In this document: piece after piece, positions 11,462 through 22,398 of the stretch
Layout of the letters: the number at the start of each line of letters is the position of its first letter
Position numbering within the stretch: position 1 is the stretch's first letter
NCBI GenBank assembly: GCA_039545355.1
Contig: BCJJ01000004.1
Coordinates: forward strand, 930,001-994,000
DNA from: Trichosporon coremiiforme
Lineage: Eukaryota > Basidiomycota > Tremellomycetes > Trichosporonales > Trichosporonaceae
DNA: 64,000 nt
Reading direction: 5' to 3'
Notes under the pieces: generated by a model
The model's database searches: none
What the model was told of the DNA's origin: nothing
Seen by the model: the letters and a program-made list of their open reading frames with translations, nothing else
Position numbers and translations under genes: made by a program

Positions 11462-13439
11462 GGTGTGTGATGCTGAGGAAGAGGGAGAAGGGGCATGTGC
11501 ATTGTGGATATATGAGCCCCTGCAGTCGTTGCGCTGTGCGGTGTCAGGGGAGAGGCAGTGGTCCGAGTGTGACATGTGCCGAGTGAGCGGGCGTGTAAGG
11601 AAGGGACCTTTGTTTGTGCAGGTGCAAGGGCGTGCAAGGCTGAATTGTGCGCTAGAGTTTCTGTGCCTGTCGCGCAGAAGGTCGATCCGATCAGCCCGAT
11701 GCACCACGTCTGAGACGCTCTTGGCGGCGGCACGGAGATATCTGGGATATGTGGGCAGGAGATCCAGGAGATCCACTCCAAGAGGGTGCGGAAGTGCACT
11801 GCATGCACAGGACACAGGACACAGGCATGGAGTGCGACGGCGCCCTCCAGCATCCAGCGAACGAGAGGAGAGAGGCGGGGGGACTGAACGCTGGAACCAA
11901 ATAATCGCCGTGCAGGCTGACCGTCCGAGTGAATTGTCGAGCAACTCGCCTTCTCCGTGGACCCTGCAGAACTATCAGAACCTACAGGAAACCCTGCCAA
12001 TCGTCCATAACGGTAAACCTTGGCATCGCTAGGACCCTGGATAATGCATGATGGGAGGCTGGCACTCACTTGCACGTGAAATGCCCAAGCACTCTTCTTA
12101 CCTCCCACTTGTGCTGGTGCGTTCGAGTACGTGCAACAACTGATGCGTGTGCGTGCAAGAAGAGTTCGAACAATGATGTCTGATGTGCGCGGGGCTGAGT
12201 TGACGAAGGCCAGAGTCGAGCTGCACAACGTGCCCGCCAGACGACCATGGGGTGGCCCTCGATCGCACCGGGCACCCCTGCCCTCACGCCTCAGGCTCAG
12301 GCCACAGCACCGCCAGAGGTGCTCAGAGAACATAGCAAAAAGGCTTTAGACATGTCCCGATGCATAGCACAGTCACCGCCCCGGTGTCACCCTTGGCTTG
12401 CTCACGAGACCGTGCATACTGTGGGACCTGCTCCCTCGAGCGAAGTAGGATACAGTGGGATGGTGACCGGACTGTCCGATCGTTCGTCACACCAAACCTT
12501 GCATGTTCGGTGGAGCTAGGGTACTTCGAGTGCTTCCATCCCGGTCCAGAACCCGGGAAAGTAGACTAATCGAGCCGGTCTAGAAGTCTGCCTGAGCAGA
12601 CGATGACTTGTGTGGCTTGCGCATCCTCCCACTTCTCCCGTGCATTGTCCGGAGGCAGCCTTGCCTCTGCGTGTTCGTTGTAGCTGCTGCAGAACTTGTT
12701 TTGCGACTGCAGCTCGACCGAGTACAGCCAGTGCCGTCGGGAAGACTAATGCTAGTCCTCACAGCCTCAGGTCCGTCTCAAGGCCCGGAAAGCAGGCTGC
12801 ATACTCTTTTCTCTAAGCTAAGCGGGTTCCTAGGAATCGTGGTCCCGAGTGCACCGGTCCACAGTCTAGTGTACGTCTGATGTCATTTACACCTACTCTC
12901 GTGTCGATCGCTCCAATGCAGTGGTGGCCTGCACCTTTGCCTCCTGTGGCCCTCCGAGCCGTGTGACACTGGCCCCAGCCAGACATGTGTCTCTCGAGCT
13001 TGGCTGTGTCAGGCGCTACCGGCTACCCCGCGTCCCCCAGCCCACGGCGGCGGTGGGCCGGACATGGTATTCAGATCACTTAGATGAACGGACAGTCAGA
13101 AGAACCCAGCCCAGCTTGGCCACTTGGCGGAACTGATTGCTGTCGTTCAGATCCGAGACACGGCTGAGCCATGCCGACGGCACGGCTGATATGCCGAGAT
13201 CGTCGCCGGGAGATGCGATCTCTCGCCCTTTGAAGAGGCACTACCTCGTCTGCTTGTCTGCTCGTTAGTCTCACCCCCATCAACCCAAACTTCTGCGATT
13301 GCAGATTCCTTCTCCACATTTTCGACGCCGCAAGCTCAAGTGTTATCCCCTGCATAATCTTCAGATTCACTCATCTAAACCAGACACGTCTCCTCGGCTT
13401 CGGCTGCGGCCGGACTACAGCTCACAGTTTCCCAGGGAG
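11462..13439. other. 2.0-kb gene-free spacer
   Basis: This stretch holds the promoter side of the secreted GH2 gene and the 3' flank of the MDR reductase. The open frames present are short or continue the GH2 frame upstream into Ser/Cys/Thr-rich sequence without motifs. I found no intron-bounded exon series, tRNA or repeat that I could support. Confidence 0.4.
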
Positions 13440-14709
13440 TCAGTTCTCGACCTTGGTAATGAGCTTTCCGCGGTTCTGGCCGCTGAACAGCTGCTGCCAC
13501 ACCTCGGGGCACTTGGAGACGGGCGCCGAGACGACGTACTCCTTGTCGTCGGTCGTGATCTTGCCCTCCTTGATCCACTTGCCGAGGTTCTCGACCGCGG
13601 TCTGGTACTTGCCCTGCAGCATCATGTCGATGACGATGAAGCCCTCGATCGTGAGGCGGTTGGAGATGACCTCGAAGAAGTTGTTGTAGTTGGCGTTGTC
13701 GCGGTCGTTGTAGCTGGGCTATTAGCGGGGATCGATGAGAGAAGGAGGGGGGGGGGCGGACGTGAGCCCGAGCAGAGTCACTCTCAGACACTGCCTGAGA
13801 GTTCTCTCGCGGCTCAGGGCTATGTCCACTCGCTCCCTCCGGATGCTCGTGTGCTACGTGTACTTACGTCGAAATCATACCGCAAACGCCAATCTTCCCG
13901 TACCGCTTCATCCGTCCAAGCATCTCATTGAAGATGTCGCCGCCCACATTCTCGTAGTACCGGTCACAGTCCTCGGGCAGGGCCTTCTTGAGCTCCTCCC
14001 TCCAGTTCGCCTCCTTGTAGTCGATACACTCGTCCGCGCCGAGCTTCTTGACCCAGTCGCACTTCTCCTTGCCGCCCGCGATGCCGACGACGCGCTTCGC
14101 GCCAATCACGTTCTTGGCCAGCTGGACGACGCAGGAGCCCACGGCGCCCGCCGCGCCCGAGACGACGACGGTGTGCTCGGGCTTAATGTCGAGGACCTCG
14201 AAGACGCCCTGGTAGGCCGTAACGGAGACCATGCCGAGGACGGAGAGCGAGGCCGCCTCCATGCCGGGAAGGTCGCTGGGGGTTAGCACGAGCTCTCGTT
14301 CTCAAGGGCGCCTCGGCCGCAGCTTACACTGCGACCTTGGTACTCACACAGCAGGGGCGAGCAGCTTGTCAGCCGGAATGACCGAGTAGTCGGTCCATCC
14401 GTAGGGGCCGTACCAGTACTGGCCCTCCTTGACCTTGTCGCTCTTGCTCTTGAGGACGGTGCCGAGGCCGTAGGCACGGACGATCTCGCCCTCGTTCATG
14501 GGCGGGGCGTAGAGACGCTTCGGGTCCGCGTCCTTCTGCATCCATCCGCGCTGCGCCGGGTCGTTCGAGATGTACTTGACCTGCACGAGGACTTCGCCGT
14601 CCTTGAGCTCCGGGATGGGGCGGGTCACATACTCGAACGTGTCGGGCTGGATCGCCTTCTCGGGCTTGCTCTTGAGGAGCCAGCAGTGCTGCTCGGTCGG
14701 GGCGGACAT
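13440..14709 (-). CDS. MDR-family NADP(H)-dependent reductase (LTB4 12-hydroxydehydrogenase / prostaglandin reductase-like)
   Basis: This is a zinc-free medium-chain dehydrogenase/reductase of about 347 residues in three exons. The N-terminal half has YISNDPAQRGWM and VPAM-region equivalents. The nucleotide-binding half has VVVSGAAGAVGSCVVQLAK and VGIAGGKEKC, the glycine-rich Rossmann segment of the leukotriene B4 dehydrogenase/curcumin reductase branch. YYENVGGDIFNEMLGRM, GVCGMIS and the C-terminal IEGFIVIDM are typical of that branch. Introns lie at about 14281-14345 and 13719-13866 and both keep the frame. The likely reaction is NADPH-dependent reduction of the double bond of alpha,beta-unsaturated carbonyls; the physiological substrate cannot be told. 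The ATG at 14709 is the first in frame and directly precedes the conserved domain. Confidence 0.88.
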
Positions 14710-15566
14710 TGTTTTGGTGGGTGGGAGGGTGGGTGTGGGGAGGGATGTGATGGGGAGGGAAAGAAGGAAGTGGATGCAAACTCTCCACGCACCTTCTTAT
14801 GGCCAAGCCTGGCCAGCCAAGAACCTGTGGGACAGGCCTGGTTAGAATTGTGGGCTGCGAACGTCCGCGAGCGGGCAAGGGCTCTACGGGCTGACATCAT
14901 GGAAGCTTTCGACATGAGCGGACACCTCCACCGATCCACCACCTCCACTACGCCACGGCTCTCGCCGACGGCCATCTCGGGCTGCATGTCAGCGTGCGCC
15001 GGCCCATTCAGGACATTACATGCAGCCTCCACCGCACCACATCCTCGCCCCGCACCTTGCGGACTATCATGCACCAACGACGGAGCACACTCGGTCCTCT
15101 GTGCGAGGGCATGCGACACCGAAATCATAGAGATCCTGACGGCAATGTCCGCCCACCATGGAACAAAACGTCGATATGACGTCGGCCGGTACCAACAGAT
15201 TCTCCTCAGGGACGGTACGGTGGCTGGGATGGCCTCCACCAAACTGGGCGTTTGTTTACAGCCAGTTTCGCCTTCGGGCGCGTACGATAAGATCTGCCCA
15301 TGCAACAGTCTTTGTCAGCTCGGTGCATTCTTTGTCAGCGCGGTGCATTCTTTGTCAGCTCTCAGGTAAAAGGGCCGCCTCCAGTTACCATGTGGCCTTG
15401 TCGGAGAGACACTGCGGATTAGTTATCATCGCTTATCATCGGCTCCGCGGGCTCGGGTCCGTCCGGCCATGCTGCGACACTCGTGGTTATCACTTTCACA
15501 TGGACACAGTGCGTTTATCTATAACTTAAAAATGTACAACTATAGCTCATTTCCGGGTGCAGGTTT
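14710..15566. other. Spacer with a 20-bp tandem repeat
   Basis: This 857-bp region lies between the reductase start codon and the 3' end of the PFK-2/FBPase-2 gene. The first 60 bp upstream of the reductase ATG are G-rich (GGTGGGTGGGAGGGTGGGTG-like on the plus strand). Open frames on both strands lack motifs. A short tandem repeat sits at 15311-15361. Confidence 0.4.
15311..15361 (+). repeat. 20-bp tandem repeat, about 2.5 copies
   Basis: TTTGTCAGCTCGGTGCATTC at 15311-15330 is followed by a copy with one change at 15331-15350 and a half copy from 15351. It is non-coding and close to the 3' end of the PFK-2/FBPase-2 gene. Confidence 0.85.
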
Positions 15567-17779
15567 CTACGCTGCGTCTTCCGGGATGGGGGCGTGTGAG
15601 GCTGCGGGGTCGATGGGCGTGTCCAAGTCGGCGGGCGCCTGCGACGCCGTCTCGGTCGAGGTGCCTGTGCCCGTCTCGCTGGCCTGGGTGCTCATAGCGG
15701 CCGAGTTGACGTTGGAGCCAAAGTAGTCGCGCTTGGTGTGGTCGACGCGGTCGCTCTCGGGCTTGCGGAACTTGGCCGGCTTGGGACGGTGCGTGTCGAC
15801 CGCAGCGATGGGGAGGGGGTACCTCTCCTCCTCACACCCGTATGCGCGGGGCGAGATGCGGATCAGAGTGTGCAGCGGCACATTGATGTAGGGCAGCTCC
15901 TCCTGCGGCAGCTCCATGAAGTAGGCGTACAGGCAGCGGATGATCGCCTGGTGGCCCACGATCAGGATGTTCTGCTGTCGCTCCAGCTCCATGATGACGG
16001 GCTCCAGGCGGACCACCACGTCGCGGTACGACTCGCCGCCACGGTAGCGGTAGTTGAACTTGTCCTCGTCGCGCGCGTCGTAGTCTTCCGGGTACTCGCG
16101 CTCGATCTCCTCGTACGTCATGCCGTCGCACACACCCGCGTCCAGCTCGTCCAGCGACTTCCACGTCTTCTTCTGGAACGGAAGCTTGGACGCCGTCTGG
16201 ATCGTGCGCGTGAGCGTCGACGTCCACACCTCCAGGGGACCGTCGCCAATGTGCTTCTTCACCATGTCTGGCAGAGCGGCAGCGTACTGCTGTCCGCGCG
16301 GCGAGAGCTCGGCATCTCCACCGATCTTGCCCTCAACGTTGTACATGCTCTCTCCGTGCTGAATTGGGTTAGCAAACAGTGGAGAGCTTCCAAACTCACT
16401 CTTGACAGGTAGATGCTACGGGGCTTGAGATGTAAGTTCATGAGGTAGAACGCAATACGCGACTGCAGGTAACCCTCAATTCGGTTGATCGTGACGCGCT
16501 TGCCGACGTTCAGGATACGACAGAAGCTGATGTCCGGCTCGTCGATGGTCTGGTACACCTTCTCGTACTGCGCGATACGCTTGCGGAAGTCCGCCATGGC
16601 TTCTTCCGTGGACATGCCCGCATAGTCGGGGTCACCGGACCTTGCCTTCAGTGCGACATTGGCGTTGATAACGTCAGGGTCGTCACAGTAGGACTCGAGG
16701 AACAACAGCTGAAGTCCGGGCTCCTTTGCGATGCGGTCACGGATCTTGGCTCTCCGCTCATACGTGCTGTTCGTGGCATCTGGATGTCAGCTATCACCAA
16801 CCAGACCTGAAAGCTTACCCATAATTCCAACGTTACCCTCCTTCTTCAGCCACTCGATAAGGCTCTCCAAGCTCTCCTCGGCGAGCTGCTCACGCGACGC
16901 CTTGGCATCCGCATTGTTAGCGGAGAAGTAGTCCGCTGAGTGGTCGGTCTTCTGTCCACCGCTGCGGGTCAGCAGAAACCCTGTCACTAATTGCACTCAC
17001 GCTTCTTGAACGGCACGGGCCTTTGACCGCCTGAGCTGACCGACGTTGAAGACCTCCACCTTGTACTCCAGCCACTGCAAGGTGGTCAGTGATAATGTCA
17101 ATCGAGACAACGCACCCTCAGGTATCTCATGAGCTTGTTACTCAAGTACGATTTTCCTCGAGCCGGCAGTCCGACCTGAACGTTAGCTGAGCAGCCTGAA
17201 CATAACGTACCATAGCAACGACGATCTTCGCCTCGGAGTAGTCTGGCTTCTCAACTGCTCGGTTAGGCGAGGTCAAACTTAAGCGGGAGTGACTCACCAA
17301 CAGTTCCAATACCGGACACTGAAGGAGCGCGGTTCAGTCCAACTGCATTCTGACGAATCACCTTGGTACTCTCGTCAAGAGTTTGGAGCCTGCACCGGTT
17401 AATCAATGGCCGCATTGTTGAAGACTCACAGGCCTGTGGTTGCACCGAAGTGGGGTGTCTGTGCAGGGCTCTTGCCCGGCTGCAATGGCGGCCCGGAGAT
17501 GTCTGCAGACATGGAATTCCTGTGCCCGGGGCTGGAAGCACCAGAGCGCGTCGGTGGAGTCGTATTATTGCTACTAATACTGGGGGCGCGGGACAGACGG
17601 AGACTGTCGATCTTGGAGATGGCATCAGCCAGCGTTCCTGGCTCTGGCGTTCCTCCCGAGAGGTTTCGCTTGACCGAGGGTCGCTCATCGACCTCACCAG
17701 AGGCGATTGCCTCGAGAGCCTTGTCGACGAGTTCGGGTGGCGCTGATGCTGGCGGGGGAGGGACGGGTGGCTGTGACAT
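15567..17779 (-). CDS. 6-phosphofructo-2-kinase / fructose-2,6-bisphosphatase
   Basis: This bifunctional enzyme makes and degrades fructose 2,6-bisphosphate, a regulator of glycolysis versus gluconeogenesis. The protein is about 650 residues in roughly eight exons. A low-complexity Ser/Pro-rich N-terminus precedes the kinase P-loop VGLPARGKSYLSNKL. The kinase part includes FNVGQLRR, DATNSTYERR and ILNVGKRVTINRIEGYLQSRIAFYLMNLH. The phosphatase part begins at SRHGESMYN and carries the second His in ILIVGHQAIIRCLYAYF. Both catalytic His residues are present, unlike S. cerevisiae Pfk26, so the phosphatase is probably active (Fbp26-like). A Thr/Ser-rich tail follows the phosphatase domain. The start at 17779 is chosen from the first Met of the Pro-rich exon; an in-frame Met 30 codons upstream (17869) is possible. 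Divergent from KU70 across about 290 bp. Confidence 0.93.
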
Positions 17780-18067
17780 GGTGGTGTGTGGAGTGATCGG
17801 AGAGACGATGGTGGGAGTTGTGGCTCGCAACGAGTGGTTGTGGGTCGCCTTGCAGCTGCCGCGAGTCATACCTCCTCTGATCAGGCACGTGTTTCTGACG
17901 TGTGTATATTAGAGCGGGCGATAAGGACCGCTTCGTATCAGCCATCTGTGGGGTCTCCAGATCCAGTCACCTGAACTCCCCCTTGGCGGTCAGTCGCACG
18001 TACCAAGGTCGCGACTATGTTAGTGCTTCGGTCCTGATTTCGCAACATCCAAAGGACGTCATCAACC

Positions 18068-20622
18068 ATGTCGTCCTACTACCCCGGATCTCAGAAAGAC
18101 GGTCCATCGTGGGACTCATTCGACACCATTGAGGATGAGACGCTCGATGTCGCCGAGGTGAGTGCATGACTACTCTCCTTTGCTGATCGCCAGTACGCCC
18201 ATTCCTCCAAGGACCACATCCTCTTCGTCATCGATGCCTCCGAGTCCATGCACAAGCCGTTACCCGACGAGGAGAATGAAGCAGGTATTATCAGGGGCAA
18301 GAGCCCTCTCCATCAGGCTCTCGAGTCCGTGTGCACCATCGAACGCAACAAGGTGACAACGGGACCCGCCGACAGTGTTGGTCTAATGTTCTACAACGTC
18401 GACGATCACGTTAGCAGCGGCGCGTCCCAAGGGAAGGCGGGAAGTGGTGTTCTCAGGTATCAGCAACTCCGCCAGATTAGCGCCGAAGACATCAAGCGCA
18501 TCTACAGGGTTGTCCAGCAAGCCAACGCTCAGTACGACGAACAGAGCGAGTCCGACGATGAAACGGTCGAGCCAGCGATCCTGCGCGAGCTGTTCCCTCC
18601 GCGCCCTGCCAGCGATGAGATCAACATTGCGAACGTCTTCACCGAGAGCAATCATGTCTTCCGTGACGGGTGAGTCCGCTTCCGCCTCGACGCTGACCAG
18701 CAGTGGAAACAAGCTTGTGGGCAACAAGCGCATCTTCCTCATCACCGACGACGACGAGCCGCAGGGAAGTCTGGGCAACCGCCAACCAGCAAGGACAACT
18801 TACAACGTAAGCTTCTGGTCGCTCGATGGTTAGCTGACAACAGGATCTCCTCACGTCGGGCATTGACGTTAACACTTACTTCGTCGGACGCCCTGGGAAG
18901 CCCTTCGACCCGCAGACGTACTGGAACGTAGGTGCTACGTGCCAGGTTGATGAGCTGACAGCAGGATATCCTGCAACGAGACGACGACCAGTTCGCTAGG
19001 CAGATACCGGCTGCCGACGATGGTCTCTCCGAACTGGCTGACATTATCGCGGAGCTGGTAATCCGCCAAGCTCCGAAGCGCAAGCAGTTTAGCATCCCGT
19101 TGAAGTTTGGAGGTCGCGATGGTGACATTGAGATTGGGGTTAGCGGGTGAGTTACGGTATTACGGTACTCGTAAGGGTTAACTGACATCAGCTACTCTCT
19201 CATTTCCGTTCAAAACAAGGGGCAGCCGAAGCTTGTCCACATGCAAGGAGAGACCGTCGAGGAAGTTCAGACCAAGACGGAGTACACGGCGGCTGTAAGT
19301 TACTGCAAGCCTCTACCTAACTGACAACACAAGGAAACCGGAGGAGAGCTGGGCGCAAACGAGATCACTCTTGCCTACCAGTTCGGTAAGGAAGCAACGA
19401 TTCCGAATGTGCTGGAGAAGAACTACTGGGAGAACGATGAGGACGTTAAGGCTGCTCCATCTCAGATGGACGTCGACGGAGCTGGCCAGCAGCCAAAGGT
19501 CGTCGCTCGAACTAGGGTGAGTAGACTCTGCCTTCCAACATGATGCTCACTGCAGGTTCAATTCACAAAGGAGGAGATCACCAGCTTCCGCACACTGGGC
19601 ATCGAGCCGCCACGTAGGTCCTAGCTCCCTCCGCTGCTAACCTAACAGAGATCCGCATCCTCGGCTTCCAGTCGCCGGAACGATGTCGCCTCGAGGACAA
19701 TGTTGCGCACGCATACTTCATCTACCCGGATGAGACGACCTACACGGGGAGCACGCGCACGTTCACTGCACTCCTGAACTCCTGCCTCAAGCTGAACCGC
19801 CACGCGCTAGCGATCGCGCGTATGCGTGCCAACAGCCCGCCAGAATTCGTCCTCCTCATCCCGCAAGCAGAGACCTTCAAGAACGGCGGGCAAGAGGATC
19901 CGCCAGGTTTCCATGTGATCCGCCTCCCGTTCGTGGACGACATCCGCGACCCGCCCCGTGGGATGGACCACAACATCATCGCAACCGACGACGAGGTCAT
20001 GGCGATGGAGAAGATCATCCGCCGCCTACGTTTCAAGTCGGGCAAGTACGCTTCGGACGCGTACCAGAACCCGGCACTGCAATACCACCAGCGCCAGCTC
20101 GAGGCGCTCGCGTTCGAGGAGGACTTTGACACGGAAGCGTTCGAGGATGTTGCCCTGCCCAAGTACGCGGGCGTGCACAAGCAGGCGGGCAAATTGATGG
20201 CGGAGTGGAAGCGGCTCATTGACGAGGACGAGCGCGCGTCGGAGAACATGGTCAAGTCGACGAAGCGCGGGGCTACTTCGGCGCCAGCGGCGGTGAGCTA
20301 GTTAGATGCGGCCGAGCTGACAGCAGATCGACGAGTATGCGGTCGGGGACGTGGTCGATGCCTTCCAGGCGGGCAAGTTGGAGCGGGTGAGTGTTGTGCT
20401 ACACAGCTTCTCCATTCCCATCAACGGATGGCTGACAAACAGGTGCGCGTCGCCGATCTCCGCGAGTACGCCAAATTCCACAGTAAGCTTTGTCGCCTGT
20501 CAGAGCTGACCCCAGAAATCTCCCCGCCCGAAGGTCTTCCCCTCACGAAACTGCTGAAGAAGGACCTCATCGACCTCGTCAAGCCCCACCTTCAGAGCTC
20601 GGCGAAGAAGACCAAGGTGTGA
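18068..20622 (+). CDS. KU70: Ku70, DNA end-binding subunit of non-homologous end joining
   Basis: Forms the ring-shaped Ku70/Ku80 heterodimer that loads on double-strand breaks and telomere ends. The protein is roughly 690 residues in about a dozen exons. The N-terminal vWA-type domain starts with HILFVIDASESMH and contains KRIFLITDDDEP. The central beta-barrel includes TRVQFTKEEITSFRTLGIEPP and IRILGFQSPERCRL. The C-terminal arm includes NPALQYHQRQLEALAFEE. The protein ends in a SAP DNA-binding domain (GLPLTKLLKKDLIDLVKPHL). The last intron is only 33 nt, a multiple of three and stop-free, so its retention would extend the linker before SAP. Intron signals are canonical (GTGAGT, CTGAC, CAG). 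Divergent from the PFK-2/FBPase-2 gene. Confidence 0.95.
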
Positions 20623-22398
20623 TATTATCATGTTGTACATAGATGTAACGGGCGTCATGGCCGTCCAGTCCAGAGAATGCGGACAGAGCGAAGACGACCG
20701 CCCCACAAACCGCGAACCCGGGAAGACATTCCACAACACCGGCGGCGGCGGCGCCTCGTCGCGACGCGTCACGACGCCACTGATGCCACTGCGCCCGCGC
20801 GCCAGCTGCGCCATTGATGACTCTCAGTTTCGGAGTGCAGGTGAGACCATGGGGACCTGTGACGTCCGTTTTCGATCGGTGCATATCGATGACGCCTCCG
20901 TAGCGGCCATGCCCAAAGTCCAGCAACCGTGATGCCCAGCTGCGCAGTGCTCCATGCGTACACTAACGATACGGCGCGCTCGCGGCGCATTCGGCGCATG
21001 CGCACCAGGGAGCTCGCTCCGTGCACGACCTCGCGCACTCGCTGCACTCGCTGCGCCGGGCCGTGAGCCCAAGTTAGATCGCACCGCTGCGCCAGGTGCT
21101 TCCAGTCTCGCGGCATGTGCGGCGTGTGCGGCGTAAGATGGTACCATCAGGCGGAAGACGGGCGACACCGGGCTGATCCCCTGCCTCTGAGCTTCTGACC
21201 AGTATCGGTCGCCGCCAGTTTAACACGTTGGACGTCAACATGAGGTACCTCACGTAGCTCATGTTCGACGCCCACTGCCTCTCTGGCGTCTCTAATGTGA
21301 CGCCAAATGCATATGATCAGCTCCTGATCGCAGCCTCTTAGCAGTCTCTTCGTTTGACTTGCCGCTGGCTCGGTGCTGGATCAGGTCTCGGGCTTACCTG
21401 ACGCCTCCCGCCGTAACAAGCGCAGGGGATTGGTCACGAGGCCACACTTTGCACACGAGCGTGAGCGGGAATCGGTGACTTGCCTCTGCCACTTGACATA
21501 CGATACAATCAATAAGTCTTGGCAAAGGGGGGTAGACGGCTATTCCAGTCCAGTTCAAAGCGGGTGGCAAATATCGGGAAACTCGTCCAAACCTCCCCAT
21601 ACTTCCCCGTAGCGTATGGACCCAGTCCAGATCCCACCAAAGAGCCGATACGTACCCGGCCCTAGAAGAGCACTAAGAGGGGAAGAATCGCGCAGATCCG
21701 CTCGTCACCTACATTGCCTACAGAAAGCAAAAAGAGAAGGGGAGTCGCCATTCCCAGAATGACATCAAGTGGATGACACTCGCACGTGCCTTGGCGCGGA
21801 GAGTGGACCAACCAGGCCCCTGGTTAAGGTTTTAGGCCCCGCATGCGCCGCTGTGCCCAGCAGCCCGCATGCAGCCCGATTGACCGTCCCTCGTTCCCTG
21901 GCAGTGGTCCACCTCCTCGACCTGACCTAACCGAGCCCAGGATCTCGCAAGCTCAGCCCGCTCAGCCCGCTCAGCGCCAGGCGGAGGACCAGTTCAGCCC
22001 CGCCGTCCGTTCCTACTTTCGTTCGGTCTGAACACTGATCGCATCAAGCGACGAGACCTCGGGGCACTCGTACACTCCCTCTTTATCCCGTCACACTATC
22101 ACTCTGACGCTCTGTCGCACGACCACTCGACGTTCTCTGTGCAGACGACAGTATCTCACGCCTTTCCTTTCCCTCGTACACTACACTACAGTATTATCGA
22201 CTGCTGTCATAACGACCTAGACCAACTTGCCGCTTGCACTTGCCATTTTCTTGGACCGACTCGATCTCCACCGAACCAACCCACCGACAACGGACAGTCT
22301 ACAGCTGGAAGCTCGCTCGCTGCGCTAACACTCGCCCGCTACCGCTCGCCGAAACCGCTTGGGAGAGCGCGCTTTGACAAGACGCTCTCTCAGCAATC
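20623..22398. other. 1.8-kb spacer before the SYG1 gene
   Basis: No gene is supported. At 20980-21135 the sequence is dominated by short GCGCA/CACTCGCTG-like imperfect repeats, giving Ala/Arg/His-rich translations in several frames at once, a sign of composition rather than coding. A small CTCAGCCCG repeat lies near 21950-21980. The last about 350 bp, rich in CT and CACTC tracts, probably form the promoter and 5' UTR of the downstream phosphate transporter gene. Confidence 0.4.

Noticed and set aside
9416..11470. 684-codon open frame antisense to the GH2 gene
   Set aside because: Same codon-bias shadow effect; repetitive Val/Leu/Arg composition and no domain.
11462..11944. 161-codon N-terminal extension of the GH2 open frame
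   Set aside because: It would place a Cys/Ser-rich stretch ahead of a good signal peptide; the ATG at 11461 explains secretion.
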